Notes: generated from the sequence alone by a model not told the origin. Shown: positions 16,616 to 25,375, counted from the stretch's first letter. The stretch: 64,000 nucleotides of DNA from an uncultured Treponema sp. (GCA_900317625.1 ONHK01000001.1:124001-188000); one strand, 5' to 3'. Numbers and translations: made by a program.

Positions 16616-17860
16616 CTATCTCATATAGTTCAAAAGTGTGCTGCTGTACATTTTTCCTGCGTTGCTGAGCGTTGCCTGATAAGTGTAGTCGAGCATTTTT
16701 AGATCTGTAATCGCTTTTGTAAAATCCAAATCGCCTTCGCGGCTTACCTGCTGTTTCACATTCAATGCTGTATTCGAATTTCTGAGCGCATTATTCTGGG
16801 CACGTTCGTATTCAGAACCGGACTTTGCAACTCTTGTTACAAGAGAATTTATTCCGTTATCAAGAGAACCAAGAATTCTTCCACCTACACTTTCTGTATC
16901 GCCTTTTAAAAGCGCATTGCGGAATGCTATCACAACATCAAACATTGAGCCGCCTGAAACTTTTACGCTGTTTCCAAGATTGTACGGCGGTTTCTGGCTA
17001 GAATCCTTTACAATTCCAAGTTCGTTCAAGACCGCGCCATTAACATCCTGAATCCAAAGCTGACGTGCATCTGTTGACTCAAAATTCAAGCCATTTGTAA
17101 CAGGATCAATGCTTGCGCGCACAGCCGCCCCAGAATCATTTATTTTTGCAGCCAAAGCGTAAACGTTATCACCGGCATTGATATTTATTTTTACACCGTC
17201 AATGCTTATTGTGCTATCTGAAGAAGCTTGCCAGGCACTTGCATCGCGTCCGCCAAAAATTTGCTGCTGTTCTGCCCAGAAGGCGCGGTTACCGGCATTA
17301 TCAATGTCAAGATATTTATTTTCATCAACCTCAACTTTATTTGTGTCAATATTTCCGTTGTAGCGGACATTTTCTATAAGTGGAACTCCACTGCCCTGAA
17401 CATTTCCCATTTCCACTTCAAAAGGAGTTGCCTTTGTATTCGTTCCACCAAACAATGCGTTTCCGTCGCTGGAAATTGCATTTGCATTCTGAATCAGTTC
17501 CTTCAGAAGCTCATCAACTTCCACAGCCATGTTCGACATATCTTCTTTTGTATAAATTCCATTCGCGCCTGTTACAGCCAATTCCCGGACACGCTGCATA
17601 ATTTCAAGAGAATTGTTCATATATCCTTCACGCAAGGCAAATTCATCTGTAAGAGTTTTTGCATTTTTCTCAAAATTATTCACGCGTGTCAAATAAGACT
17701 GATAGCGAACAAGATGCCCGGCAGAAATCGGGTCATCGCGCAACTGCTGAATGCGCCGCTGGCTTCCAATCTGGTTATTTGCTGAATTCAATCTGCTTTC
17801 CTGAAGCCTGAGTGCCGACTGAGTATCAATATTATTCATTGCAGAACTGATTCTATGCAT
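16616..17860 (-). CDS. flgL: Flagellar hook-associated protein 3
   Basis: FlgL forms the hook-filament junction. The flagellin-like N-terminus (RISSAMNNIDTQSALRLQESRLNSANNQIGSQRRIQQLRDDPISAGH) and the C-terminal helix region (KQQVSREGDLDFTKAITDLKMLDYTYQATLSNAGKM) match the family. At 414 residues it has the usual length. It lies 26 bases after flgK and 32 bases before fliW in one operon. Confidence 0.95.
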   Translation of the reverse strand: MHRISSAMNNIDTQSALRLQESRLNSANNQIGSQRRIQQLRDDPISAGHLVRYQSYLTRVNNFEKNAKTLTDEFALREGYMNNSLEIMQRVRELAVTGANGIYTKEDMSNMAVEVDELLKELIQNANAISSDGNALFGGTNTKATPFEVEMGNVQGSGVPLIENVRYNGNIDTNKVEVDENKYLDIDNAGNRAFWAEQQQIFGGRDASAWQASSDSTISIDGVKININAGDNVYALAAKINDSGAAVRASIDPVTNGLNFESTDARQLWIQDVNGAVLNELGIVKDSSQKPPYNLGNSVKVSGGSMFDVVIAFRNALLKGDTESVGGRILGSLDNGINSLVTRVAKSGSEYERAQNNALRNSNTALNVKQQVSREGDLDFTKAITDLKMLDYTYQATLSNAGKMYSSTLLNYMR

Positions 17861-17886
17861 ATTTTACCTCTCTAAATTTCATTTTA

Positions 17887-19758
17887 TCAGACACCGAGCC
17901 TGTTTATTACAGTATCGATAAGGCTGTCCCAAATCGTTACAAATTTTGCGGCGGCATTATATCCATGCTGAAATTTTATGATGTCTGAAAGCTCCTCATC
18001 AATATTTACTCCGCTTATGCTGTCCCGCATTGTCCTAAGGTCATTCATAATCGCCATGTGGCTCTTAAGATTATTTTCTGCCTGCTCACCTTTTAAACCG
18101 ACATTTGTAACTGAATCAGCAAAATAATCATCCAATGTCCGTTCGTGGCCAATCATGACCTTTGTATTCCTGATTGAAGCAATCTCAACTGCAGCCCTAG
18201 CATCACCAGCATTCACATTGCCAGAATCATCGCGGAATGCAGCGGCAACGCTTTTCACATCATTTTTGATAACATTATTAACTTCAATATATCCGGCCGG
18301 ATTAAGCACCGGACTAACAGCAAATTGAGCTCCTGCCAAAGAATTTACCGCATCGGCATGCGCAAAATCATAAGCGCCATCCGCACCGCTTGCTGAAAGA
18401 ATTCCTGAGTAACCTGTAAGAAAAAATCCAGAATCTTCAACATGGCGGATTACAAAATCAGGATTTTCAACATTCTGCGCAGTAGTTCCCTTTAAAACAA
18501 GATTATTATTCCGGTCAAGATACGCCTTTACTTCTCCATTTGAATCATTTATACGGTTTATAACAGTTTCAACCGTATCCGTAGGATGATAAGGAACCTG
18601 CACATTGCCGGAAGGTCCGCTGAAAGTCATAACACCTTCAAAACCAATCTGTTCCTGCGGATTAAGCGTTGTTGTTCCAGTAAAGCGGAAGATATAACTG
18701 TGGTCAAAATTTCCATCACCGTCACGGTCAAAATTTCCATTCACATTCTCAACAAACGAATGTTGCGTAAAAAAATCAAGGCCGGTCACGTTATTTGCGC
18801 CGTAGGCGTTGCGGTGAACATCATTCACAAGATCTGAAAAATTCATTGTCATTGTGTTCAAAGACTGAATTTCATTTCTGATATCAACATCACGAAGCTC
18901 AATCAGCGCCCCCAAAGTTCCACCAGAAACAAACGCATCTTCCCGCGTGTCAGCCCAAACCAATTTTTCATATCCATTGTTGTCTGTAAGTGAAACCAAA
19001 TCAAAATTGCGGGCAACTCCACCCTGCACAAGAACTTTTCCTTCAAGATGAACCATAAATTCATCAGGATCTCGCTGATCAGTCGTAATATTTGCAAGTT
19101 TTGAAAGCTTATCAACAAGCAAATCCCGCCGGTCAAGCAAGTCGTTCGGATTATCGCCCATTCCACGCGAACGGATAATCTCAGAATTCAAAGCCGCAAT
19201 CTGGTTCGCATAGGAATTCACCTGCTTAACAGTTGAATCAATGTCGGAATTAAGCAACGAGCCAACGCCCATAAGATTTTCCCATTTTGATTTTATTGCA
19301 TCCGTCAAAGATTCACCACGAGTTACAACCGCCTGCCTAGCCGCCTGACTTTCAGGATTCATAGAAAGTTCCTGCCAGCTTTCCCAGAATTTATCCATAT
19401 TTGAACGAACGCTCACCTCATCAGGCTCATTGTAAATCTGCTCAATCATCGTGTAATATTTGCTTCTTGTGTCCCAATAAGATTCCTGGTTCTGCTGAGC
19501 CGTAATACGCTGGTCAAGCATTTCATCCCGAACGCGGTTAATGCTCTGAACATCAATTCCCTGCCCAATCATTCCGGCTCGTTCCGGACGCTCAAGTTCC
19601 GGTCTGTAAAGAGGATCAAATTCCTTCAGCTGCACACGCTGGCGCGAATATCCTTCAGTATTTGCGTTAGAAATATTATGACCGGCAGTGCTGATTGCAT
19701 CAGTGTGCGCCATTATGCTGCGCTTGCCCAATTCAATTCCAGAAAATGTTGATCCCAT
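17887..19758 (-). CDS. flgK: Flagellar hook-associated protein 1
   Basis: FlgK, the first junction protein between hook and filament. The N-terminal rod/hook signature is GKRSIMAHTDAISTAGHNISNANTEGYSRQRVQ and the C-terminal flg_bbr_C-type helix is DELSDIIKFQHGYNAAAKFVTIWDSLIDTVINRLG. The 623-residue length is typical. It is the second gene of the operon after flgN, from which it is separated by 62 bases. Confidence 0.96.
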   Translation of the reverse strand: MGSTFSGIELGKRSIMAHTDAISTAGHNISNANTEGYSRQRVQLKEFDPLYRPELERPERAGMIGQGIDVQSINRVRDEMLDQRITAQQNQESYWDTRSKYYTMIEQIYNEPDEVSVRSNMDKFWESWQELSMNPESQAARQAVVTRGESLTDAIKSKWENLMGVGSLLNSDIDSTVKQVNSYANQIAALNSEIIRSRGMGDNPNDLLDRRDLLVDKLSKLANITTDQRDPDEFMVHLEGKVLVQGGVARNFDLVSLTDNNGYEKLVWADTREDAFVSGGTLGALIELRDVDIRNEIQSLNTMTMNFSDLVNDVHRNAYGANNVTGLDFFTQHSFVENVNGNFDRDGDGNFDHSYIFRFTGTTTLNPQEQIGFEGVMTFSGPSGNVQVPYHPTDTVETVINRINDSNGEVKAYLDRNNNLVLKGTTAQNVENPDFVIRHVEDSGFFLTGYSGILSASGADGAYDFAHADAVNSLAGAQFAVSPVLNPAGYIEVNNVIKNDVKSVAAAFRDDSGNVNAGDARAAVEIASIRNTKVMIGHERTLDDYFADSVTNVGLKGEQAENNLKSHMAIMNDLRTMRDSISGVNIDEELSDIIKFQHGYNAAAKFVTIWDSLIDTVINRLGV

Positions 19759-19820
19759 AAATTGCCTCTATTTTTTCATTCAACTTCAACTTAAAATCTG
19801 CAAAAAGCAAATCCCAAAAA

Positions 19821-20273
19821 CTAAAACAAAGTGTTTACAACAACGCTGTCCGGCTGATTCTGAACAAAACCGCCGCCCTTTCCATAAACCTTTGTCCTGC
19901 TCTGCGGAAGCGCCGTCTCAATAATTTTCTGCACAAAATTCCGCGTGATATTTATAAAATCGCCCAAAGCCTTGTTTTCCGTGCGGCAACGAACAAGTTT
20001 ACCGCGAACCTTAGCCAAAAGCTCATTTGTCTCCCTGTCAAAATCAGCCGAACCAGCCATTCCGCCTTTTTCAGCCTTCAAAAAGTTTTCCCTTTCATCA
20101 TCAAGATGGTTGAATTTATCCATTTCCAAATTTATGTCCGAAACAACTTTCATAAGATTCGTCCAGTCTTTTGCATTAACCGCAGTCCTAAGCTCCGCCT
20201 GAGACGCAATCACATCCGAAAGCACAGCATCTTCCTGCAGCAAAATCTCCTTATATCTCTTTGAATCTGCCAT
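19821..20273 (-). CDS. flgN: FlgN-type export chaperone
   Basis: A 150-residue helical protein of the FlgN family (YKEILLQEDAVLSDVIASQAELRTAVNAKDW..., RTENKALGDFINITRNFV), the chaperone for FlgK and FlgL. The start is taken at 20273 because GGAGGAATTT immediately precedes that ATG; the ATG four codons upstream is itself part of the ribosome site. The first-gene position ahead of flgK-flgL supports the assignment. The C-terminus has a glycine/asparagine-rich tail. Confidence 0.87.
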   Translation of the reverse strand: MADSKRYKEILLQEDAVLSDVIASQAELRTAVNAKDWTNLMKVVSDINLEMDKFNHLDDERENFLKAEKGGMAGSADFDRETNELLAKVRGKLVRCRTENKALGDFINITRNFVQKIIETALPQSRTKVYGKGGGFVQNQPDSVVVNTLF

Positions 20274-20315
20274 AAATTCCTCCACAATAAAAGCAAAAAC
20301 TTTTTCTCTATTTCA

Positions 20316-20342
20316 TTATCGGAATTCCAGAAAGCGACTTTA
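20316..20342 (-). promoter_or_regulatory. Sigma-28 (FliA) type promoter of the flgN-csrA operon
   Basis: On the minus strand TAAAGTCG (20342-20335), an 11-base spacer, and TCCGATAA (20323-20316). The -10 octamer is identical to that of the flaB promoter. The leader is about 40 bases. Confidence 0.85.
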
Positions 20343-20379
20343 TAAAAATCATAAAATTTACACATTTTTTTCTTCATTC

Positions 20380-20580
20380 TTTTGGGGTTTCCTTACATTC
20401 GATTTTTGCTTCGCAAAAACTCATTTCAGGTCGCTACGTTCCGGGTTCCGTTCACACTCATTGCTGCATTCAATTTCGCGACCGCTTCGCCGCAAACGGC
20501 TCGCGCCCGCTCATCTCATTCCACAACGCGCAAAGCGCGCCCTGCACATCGCTAACCCATCCGCAAAAACAAATTCCATT
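20380..20580. other. GC-rich non-coding patch with multiple dyads
   Basis: A stretch visibly richer in G+C and CpG than its surroundings, with TTTTTGC-TTC-GCAAAAA, GGTCGC (about 20430) repeated inverted as GCGACC (about 20478), and GCGCAAAGCGCGC. No plausible protein was recognised on either strand. It lies in the divergent gap between flgN and the methyltransferase gene. Confidence 0.5.
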
Positions 20581-20631
20581 GCAAAAGATTATCTTTTTAA
20601 ATATTATGAATAAAAATTACAAATTTTCTCA

Positions 20632-20815
20632 GAAAATAAATTGAATAAACGCTAAGGAAAAAGGCAAGTTTGGCGTCCTTGAAGTGACTTTTGCCGAATG
20701 GCATAAAAGAATTATTGAGGATTTTACAAAGTAAAACCGCAAATAATTCTTCCCAAAAAGTACTTCACCATAGCCAATACTTGACTTTTGACTGGAAGTT
20801 TATTCAATTTCTTTC
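20632..20815. repeat. Long imperfect-hairpin element A, copy 1
   Basis: The element is bounded by inverted arms (20632-20650 with 20798-20815, sharing AAATTGAATAAAC and its complement). Inside, CAAGTTTGGC (20665-20674) pairs with GCCAATACTTG (20773-20783), there is a TGCC-GAAT-GGCA hairpin (20692-20703), and AAGAATTATT/AAATAATTCTT (20707-20716 with 20741-20751) encloses GGATTTTAC/GTAAAACC. Related copies lie at 40355-40570, 43822-43917 and 50267-50321. Confidence 0.75.
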
Positions 20816-20856
20816 AGAATTACTAAATTTTAAATTCATAAAAACAGGATTTTTTC

Positions 20857-21438
20857 ATGGACGAACTTTCAGACATCAAATCTTTTGCAAAAAAAGCCTA
20901 TCTTCCTATCATCCAGGATGGTGGACTGAAATTTATGTGCGAATATATAAAAAATCACAACGTAAAAAATATCCTGGAAATCGGAACGGCAATAGCGTAT
21001 TCGGCAATAAATTTTGCAAAAGCAAGCGAAGATGTTCACGTCACAACAATTGAATACGATTTGGACCGGCACATCCAGGCAAAACAAAATGTAAGCGACT
21101 GCGGTCTTGAGCAAAAAATCACGCTTGTCTACGGAGATGCCCTGGAATGGGAAACTGATGAAAAATTTGATTTGATTTTTATTGATGCGGCAAAAGCACA
21201 GTACATCCGTTTTTTTGAAAAATTCAAGGAAAATCTTACAGAAAACGGCGTAATAATGACCGACAATCTAAAATTCCACGGAATGGTTGAAGATTTAAAC
21301 CTTACGCACAACTACAGCACAAAAAAACTTGTAAAAAAAATAATAAAATATATTGATTTTTTAAAAGCGAACACAGAATTCCACACCGACTTCTACGATG
21401 ACGGCGATGGAATTTCTGTAAGCTACAAAAACCGATAG
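20857..21438 (+). CDS. Class I SAM-dependent O-methyltransferase (TrmR/YrrM-like)
   Basis: A 193-residue Methyltransf_3 family protein. The SAM-binding motif I is LEIGTAIAYSAINFA, the acidic end of beta-2 is TIEYD, motif II GDALEW is followed by DLIFIDAAKAQY (metal/catalytic Asp), and motif III is ITDN-like in VIMTDN. The closest functional model is TrmR, which methylates 5-hydroxyuridine in tRNA; small-molecule catechol-type substrates are the alternative. It starts at ATG 20857 with AGGAT nearby. The gene is monocistronic and convergent with the DUF5348 gene (2-base gap). Confidence 0.85.
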   Translation: MDELSDIKSFAKKAYLPIIQDGGLKFMCEYIKNHNVKNILEIGTAIAYSAINFAKASEDVHVTTIEYDLDRHIQAKQNVSDCGLEQKITLVYGDALEWETDEKFDLIFIDAAKAQYIRFFEKFKENLTENGVIMTDNLKFHGMVEDLNLTHNYSTKKLVKKIIKYIDFLKANTEFHTDFYDDGDGISVSYKNR

Positions 21439-21440
21439 AA

Positions 21441-21677
21441 CTATTTTCTGATTTCAACTCCGTCCAGAACTCCATTGTAAGGAGTTCCTTTCAAAGAAAA
21501 AATAAGTTCCCCAGCTTCATTTGTAATGATTTCAAGTTTTGTGTGAATCCATTTGCCATCAACATTTGCCTCAAATTCATCACCAAATTCCAGAAAATCA
21601 AGAAATTTCATATTTTCTTCATCAACAATACAAAATTTCGCTTCGCTTTCGCTGAATTTTATTGTTCCGTGAACCAT
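21441..21677 (-). CDS. DUF5348-like small protein
   Basis: A 78-residue beta-rich protein. The pattern FGDEFEANVDGKWIHTKLEI...GELIFSLKGTPYNGVLDGVEIRK fits the DUF5348 small domain, whose function is unknown. It starts 15 bases after the cytidylate-kinase-like gene on the same strand, with GGAGC as ribosome site, so the two are likely one transcript. No catalytic residues can be suggested. Confidence 0.7.
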   Translation of the reverse strand: MVHGTIKFSESEAKFCIVDEENMKFLDFLEFGDEFEANVDGKWIHTKLEIITNEAGELIFSLKGTPYNGVLDGVEIRK

Positions 21678-21692
21678 TTTTTGCTCCAGTCC

Positions 21693-22292
21693 TTATTTTT
21701 CAAAACGCTGAACATAATCAAAAAGCATATCAACAGTTCCGTCAATTCCAAGCTTTGAAGAATTTACGCTCAAATCATAGCTTCTTGCGTCGCCCCAACG
21801 ATGTTTGCAAAAATGATCATGATATGCGATTCTGTTTTTGTCATGGCGCAGAATTGTCTTCTCAGCAAGTTTTTTGTCCATGCTTCGCTTTTCAATAACA
21901 CGGCTGACTTTTTCATCCCAATCTGCACTTACAAATATTTTCAGAACGCAAATATCAGGCATCTCATCAAAAAGCTCATCTGAGCAACGACCAATAACAA
22001 CAAAAGAATCGCTGTCCGCAGCCTTTGATTTTAAAAGCGCAAACTGAAGTTCCGCAATATTTTCAGCCGGACTGTTGGAATAACCACGCACGCTTCTGCT
22101 CAGGAAAAAATGCCGTGGCTTTTCATCATACGCAGAAAGCTCGCTCACATCTGAACCGCTGTTTTTTGCAACCTCATCCAAAAGATTTCTATCATAAAAT
22201 GGAAGCCCAAGCTTTTCCGCAAGTTTTCTTCCAATTTCGTGTCCGCCACTACCATATTCACGGCTTATTGAAATAATAATCTGTTTTCCCAT
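21693..22292 (-). CDS. Cytidylate kinase-like P-loop protein
   Basis: A 199-residue nucleoside-monophosphate-kinase-fold protein of the cytidylate-kinase-like family (AAA_26). The P-loop REYGSGGHEIGRKLAEKL, the LPFYDRNLL motif, VVIGRCSDE and the arginine-rich lid (KRSMDKKLAEKTILRHDKNRIAYHDHF) are seen. True Cmk is a different subgroup, so the substrate is uncertain. The start at 22292 follows GAGGGG. It lies 48 bases downstream of the permease gene on the same strand. Confidence 0.82.
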   Translation of the reverse strand: MGKQIIISISREYGSGGHEIGRKLAEKLGLPFYDRNLLDEVAKNSGSDVSELSAYDEKPRHFFLSRSVRGYSNSPAENIAELQFALLKSKAADSDSFVVIGRCSDELFDEMPDICVLKIFVSADWDEKVSRVIEKRSMDKKLAEKTILRHDKNRIAYHDHFCKHRWGDARSYDLSVNSSKLGIDGTVDMLFDYVQRFEK

Positions 22293-22340
22293 ATAAGTAC
22301 CCCTCAAGTGAAACATGAAATCAGATAAATTATAACACCA

Positions 22341-23723
22341 TTAAAGGTATCTGACAAAAACAAAAATTGTACTTATCAGCAAAACAAGAACTGTAATCGG
22401 CGCTGAAAGTTTGCAGTATTTTCCCCATCCGACCGGATGTCCGGCTTTTGCCGCAACAGAAGTTCCAACAACATTTGCCGAAGCCCCGATTGGTGTCGCC
22501 GAGCCGCCGATATCTGTACCAATAGCAAGAGACCAAGCCATTGTCGGAAGAAAATTCGCACCTGTAACAGCCGCAAGATTCTGGATTACAGGAACAACTG
22601 TAGCCGCAAAAGGAATATTATCAATAAATGCAGATGCAACCGCAGAAACCCAGATAATAATGGCAATCATGCAGTAAAGATTTCCGCCGGAAACTTTTTC
22701 AATAAATAATGCTATCAGCTCAAGGATATGAGTCTGCTCCAAACCGCCAACAACAATGAACAGTCCGACAAAGAAAAGAAGCGTCTGATAATCAACGCGC
22801 CCCAGAATTTCCTTTATATGCCTTGCAGAAGTAATCAGAGTTATAAGCCCAATTCCAACTCCAATCGTAGCAACAGAAAGATGAGTGTTTGAATGAGTCA
22901 CAAGAAGGACAACCGCAACAAGAAAAATTCCACAGCTTACACCAAAACCAGCCTTATCTGTAATCGCAGATTCCGGAGTCGGGAACAAAGATGTGTCAAT
23001 TTCCGCACCAACAGCTGAATACTGCTTTCGGCACATAAAATAAAAATAAACAACCGTAAACAAAAGACAAACAAGAGCAATTGTTCCAGTGTTCATCAAA
23101 AAATCTGCAAATGAATATCCAAGGGAAGTTCCAATAATGATATTCGGCGGATCACCACACATTGTAGCAGAACCACCAAGATTCGCGCAAAAAACCTCCG
23201 CAAGAATCATGGAAACCGGATTGAATTTTAAAAGACGTGAAAGTTCAACAGAAACTGCCGCCAAAAACAGAATAACTGTGATTGAATCAATGAACATCGC
23301 AAGAACAAACGACATCAGCATAAAAGCGACAAAAATCGAGGTAACTTTATAATGAACAGCTTTAGCCAGCCGCATGCAAAGCCATCTGAAAAATCCGACG
23401 CGAGCCATTCCTTCAACCATAATCATCATTCCGGCAATAAACAGAATCGTAGCCCAGTTTATTCCTTTTGACTCAGACTCGCCGACGCTGTACCAGAATC
23501 CCGGCGTAAAAATACTGTGAACATTCAACGTTTCTTTTATCGCCTTTAACGGTTCATAATTTCCATTGAAAAAACGGTTGTCAACAGACATCCCAAGCCC
23601 GAACACAAACAGCAAAGTCAGCGCACCGCAAATCAAAGTAACATACTGCCTCGGAAACCTGTCAGCAATAATCAAAAGAAACATCACAAGAAAAATCGTC
23701 ACTACAATTATTTGTGCCACCAT
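22341..23723 (-). CDS. ArsB/NhaD-SLC13 superfamily membrane transporter
   Basis: A 460-residue polytopic inner-membrane protein with about 11-12 hydrophobic helices. Superfamily hallmarks are FCANLGGSATMCGDPPNIIIG in the first half and its pseudo-repeat AIGTDIGGSATPIGASANVVG in the second, giving the inverted-repeat architecture. SFVLAMFIDSITVILFL and AFIDNIPFAATVVPV are the paired helix-loop elements. The transported ion (sodium/proton exchange, or an anion or dicarboxylate) cannot be fixed from sequence alone; NhaD/CitT-like proteins are nearest. Confidence 0.88.
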   Translation of the reverse strand: MVAQIIVVTIFLVMFLLIIADRFPRQYVTLICGALTLLFVFGLGMSVDNRFFNGNYEPLKAIKETLNVHSIFTPGFWYSVGESESKGINWATILFIAGMMIMVEGMARVGFFRWLCMRLAKAVHYKVTSIFVAFMLMSFVLAMFIDSITVILFLAAVSVELSRLLKFNPVSMILAEVFCANLGGSATMCGDPPNIIIGTSLGYSFADFLMNTGTIALVCLLFTVVYFYFMCRKQYSAVGAEIDTSLFPTPESAITDKAGFGVSCGIFLVAVVLLVTHSNTHLSVATIGVGIGLITLITSARHIKEILGRVDYQTLLFFVGLFIVVGGLEQTHILELIALFIEKVSGGNLYCMIAIIIWVSAVASAFIDNIPFAATVVPVIQNLAAVTGANFLPTMAWSLAIGTDIGGSATPIGASANVVGTSVAAKAGHPVGWGKYCKLSAPITVLVLLISTIFVFVRYL

Positions 23724-23825
23724 AAAAAGCCCCTGGATAATTATTCTATGCTCATATTTTATTATTTTAGCAAAAGCGATTCAACAGGTTTTGGACTTAA
23801 AAAAATATGGCAGAATCAACGACAT

Positions 23826-24410
23826 CTATTTCCGGCGCCATTTTTTTCCGTCAAATTCAAAAACAACGGCCTGGCAATTCTTTAAAAGTCCTTTTCCCCA
23901 GAAATTCGCCTTGGAATTTCCTTCAAGATAACAGATAATCGCGCTGTCCAACGCTCCATGCGCAACAATCATAATCCTTTTTGCAGTTTTAAATTGAGGT
24001 TCAACAACAATCTGAATAAAATTCTTTGTGCGTTCCATAACATGCTCAAAAGTTTCGCCATGCGGCGGAGGAACGTAATTTTCCGTATCGTTGAAAAAAG
24101 CGTGATATGGACTTTCCGGTTTGTTCCAGCTTTCCCAAGAATCACCTTCCCCATCACCAAAACTGATTTCCAAAAGACGCTCATCCCGTATTATAGGAAT
24201 ATTCCTATGCCCGCGGATAAGACAAGCTGTTTCGTAAGCCCTTATCAGCGGAGAAGAATAAATTTCATCAAATTCAACATTTTCAAGCTCCCGCCCAAGA
24301 TTTCCAGCCGCTTCCCTGCCGTTCTCGTTAAGCTCAATATCCGTCCGCCCCTGAAGTTTTCCAGCCTTGTTCCATACAGTCTGTCCGTGCCGCACCAAAT
24401 AAAGTTCCAA
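23826..24410 (-). CDS. Histidine phosphatase family protein
   Basis: A 194-residue phosphoglycerate-mutase-like phosphatase. The catalytic LVRHGQTVWN motif, the SSPLIRAYETACLI motif with the second arginine, ERLLEISFGDGEG with the acidic residues, and VAHGALDSA with the second histidine are intact. Substrate is unknown; this subgroup includes alpha-ribazole and sugar phosphatases and broad-specificity enzymes. It lies 1 base after the nitroreductase stop, in one transcript with it. Confidence 0.88.
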   Translation of the reverse strand: MELYLVRHGQTVWNKAGKLQGRTDIELNENGREAAGNLGRELENVEFDEIYSSPLIRAYETACLIRGHRNIPIIRDERLLEISFGDGEGDSWESWNKPESPYHAFFNDTENYVPPPHGETFEHVMERTKNFIQIVVEPQFKTAKRIMIVAHGALDSAIICYLEGNSKANFWGKGLLKNCQAVVFEFDGKKWRRK

Positions 24411-24411
24411 T

Positions 24412-24936
24412 TTAAAGTTCCTTCACTGTCTCAGAAAGATTTTTTCTCAAAAAATGCCTTTCACCAGGTTCACTTTCTTCCGCCGCATAACCAATATCCA
24501 AAAGACATACAACACGAAGATTTTCGGGCAAATCAAAAGCATCAATTATTTTCCGGGTATCAAATCCCCTTGCCCACAATGTTCCCAGTCCAAGCTCGGT
24601 AGCCTCGTACATCATTGAAGAAACAACAATCGCCGCGTCAACTTCACCGCCATCATAATTTTTGTAAACTGTATCAGCCGGATTTTTATAGCTACTTTCA
24701 ACATCGTAGCAGACAAGAAGAATCAAAGGCGCATTGTAACTCATGGGAGTCGCCTTATATATTTTTTTCAAGGCATCTTCAGATTTCAGGACAAAAATTC
24801 TATGAGATTGACTGTTTTTCGCAGTCGGAGCAATTCTTCCAGCCTCAAGAATTTTCGTAATTTTTTCGTCCTCAACTTTCCTGGAAGAAAATTTTCTGAC
24901 AGAATAACGTTTTTTGCAAAGTTCAAGAAATTCCAT
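24412..24936 (-). CDS. Nitroreductase family flavoprotein
   Basis: A 174-residue FMN-dependent oxidoreductase of the nitroreductase fold. ELCKKRYSVRKFSSRKVEDEKITKILEAGRIAPTAKNSQSHRI is the FMN-phosphate and dimer motif, and the C-terminal GLGTLWARGFD and VVCLLDIGYAAEE segments are typical. The length matches the short anaerobe subgroup. The physiological substrate is unknown. It is the first gene of a two-gene unit with the histidine phosphatase. Confidence 0.9.
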   Translation of the reverse strand: MEFLELCKKRYSVRKFSSRKVEDEKITKILEAGRIAPTAKNSQSHRIFVLKSEDALKKIYKATPMSYNAPLILLVCYDVESSYKNPADTVYKNYDGGEVDAAIVVSSMMYEATELGLGTLWARGFDTRKIIDAFDLPENLRVVCLLDIGYAAEESEPGERHFLRKNLSETVKEL

Positions 24937-24946
24937 AAAAATCCCC

Positions 24947-25144
24947 TTTTGAAATCCAATTTTTTTATAACTTCAAAACAACCGCTCTCGTCGGATTTGC
25001 AATTTGCTCCAGACGGTTGGGCTCGAGCTTCGCTTGTAGTTTTTCGGGTGCTACGCACTTAAATTTATTCAATCGCCCAAAGTCTTCACAAATCGCAAAT
25101 TCGACTGCGCTTTTATTACATTCACAAAAAATCGGATTTCAAAA
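24947..25144. repeat. Long imperfect-hairpin element B
   Basis: Nested inverted arms: TTTTGAAATCC-ATTTTTT near 24947 faces its complement ending at 25144; GTCGGATTTGCAATTTG (from about 24992) faces CAAATCGCAAATTCGAC (about 25089-25105); AGAC-NN-TTGGGC faces GCCCAAAGTCT. The architecture is the same as element A, but the sequence differs. It fills most of the 346-base gap between the nitroreductase gene and tRNA-Leu. Confidence 0.7.
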
Positions 25145-25227
25145 TAAAAATTGATTTTATCTATTCTATTAATTCTACGGATAAATTCAAGCAAAGAAAA
25201 AAAATCCAAAAACACAATCCATATTAC

Positions 25228-25254
25228 TTGACAATTTTTGATTAATTGTATAAA
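25228..25254 (+). promoter_or_regulatory. Sigma-70 type promoter of the Leu-Gly-Gly tRNA cluster
   Basis: TTGACA (25228-25233) and TATAAA (25249-25254) with a short 15-base spacer, about 29 bases upstream of tRNA-Leu. Confidence 0.6.
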
Positions 25255-25282
25255 GTTCTAAACATCGTCGAAAACAAATCTA

Positions 25283-25362
25283 GCGAAAGTGGTGAAATTG
25301 GCAGACACGCTAGACTTAGGATCTAGTGCTTCGGCGTGAGGGTTCAAGTCCCTCCTTTCGCA
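25283..25362 (+). tRNA. tRNA-Leu (TAG)
   Basis: Class II tRNA. Acceptor GCGAAAG/CTTTCGC, anticodon stem CTAGA/TCTAG with loop CTTAGGA giving TAG, a long variable arm (TGCTTCGGCG), T-arm GAGGG/CCCTC, discriminator A. CCA not encoded. Confidence 0.93.
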
Positions 25363-25375
25363 CTATTCTTTTTTT

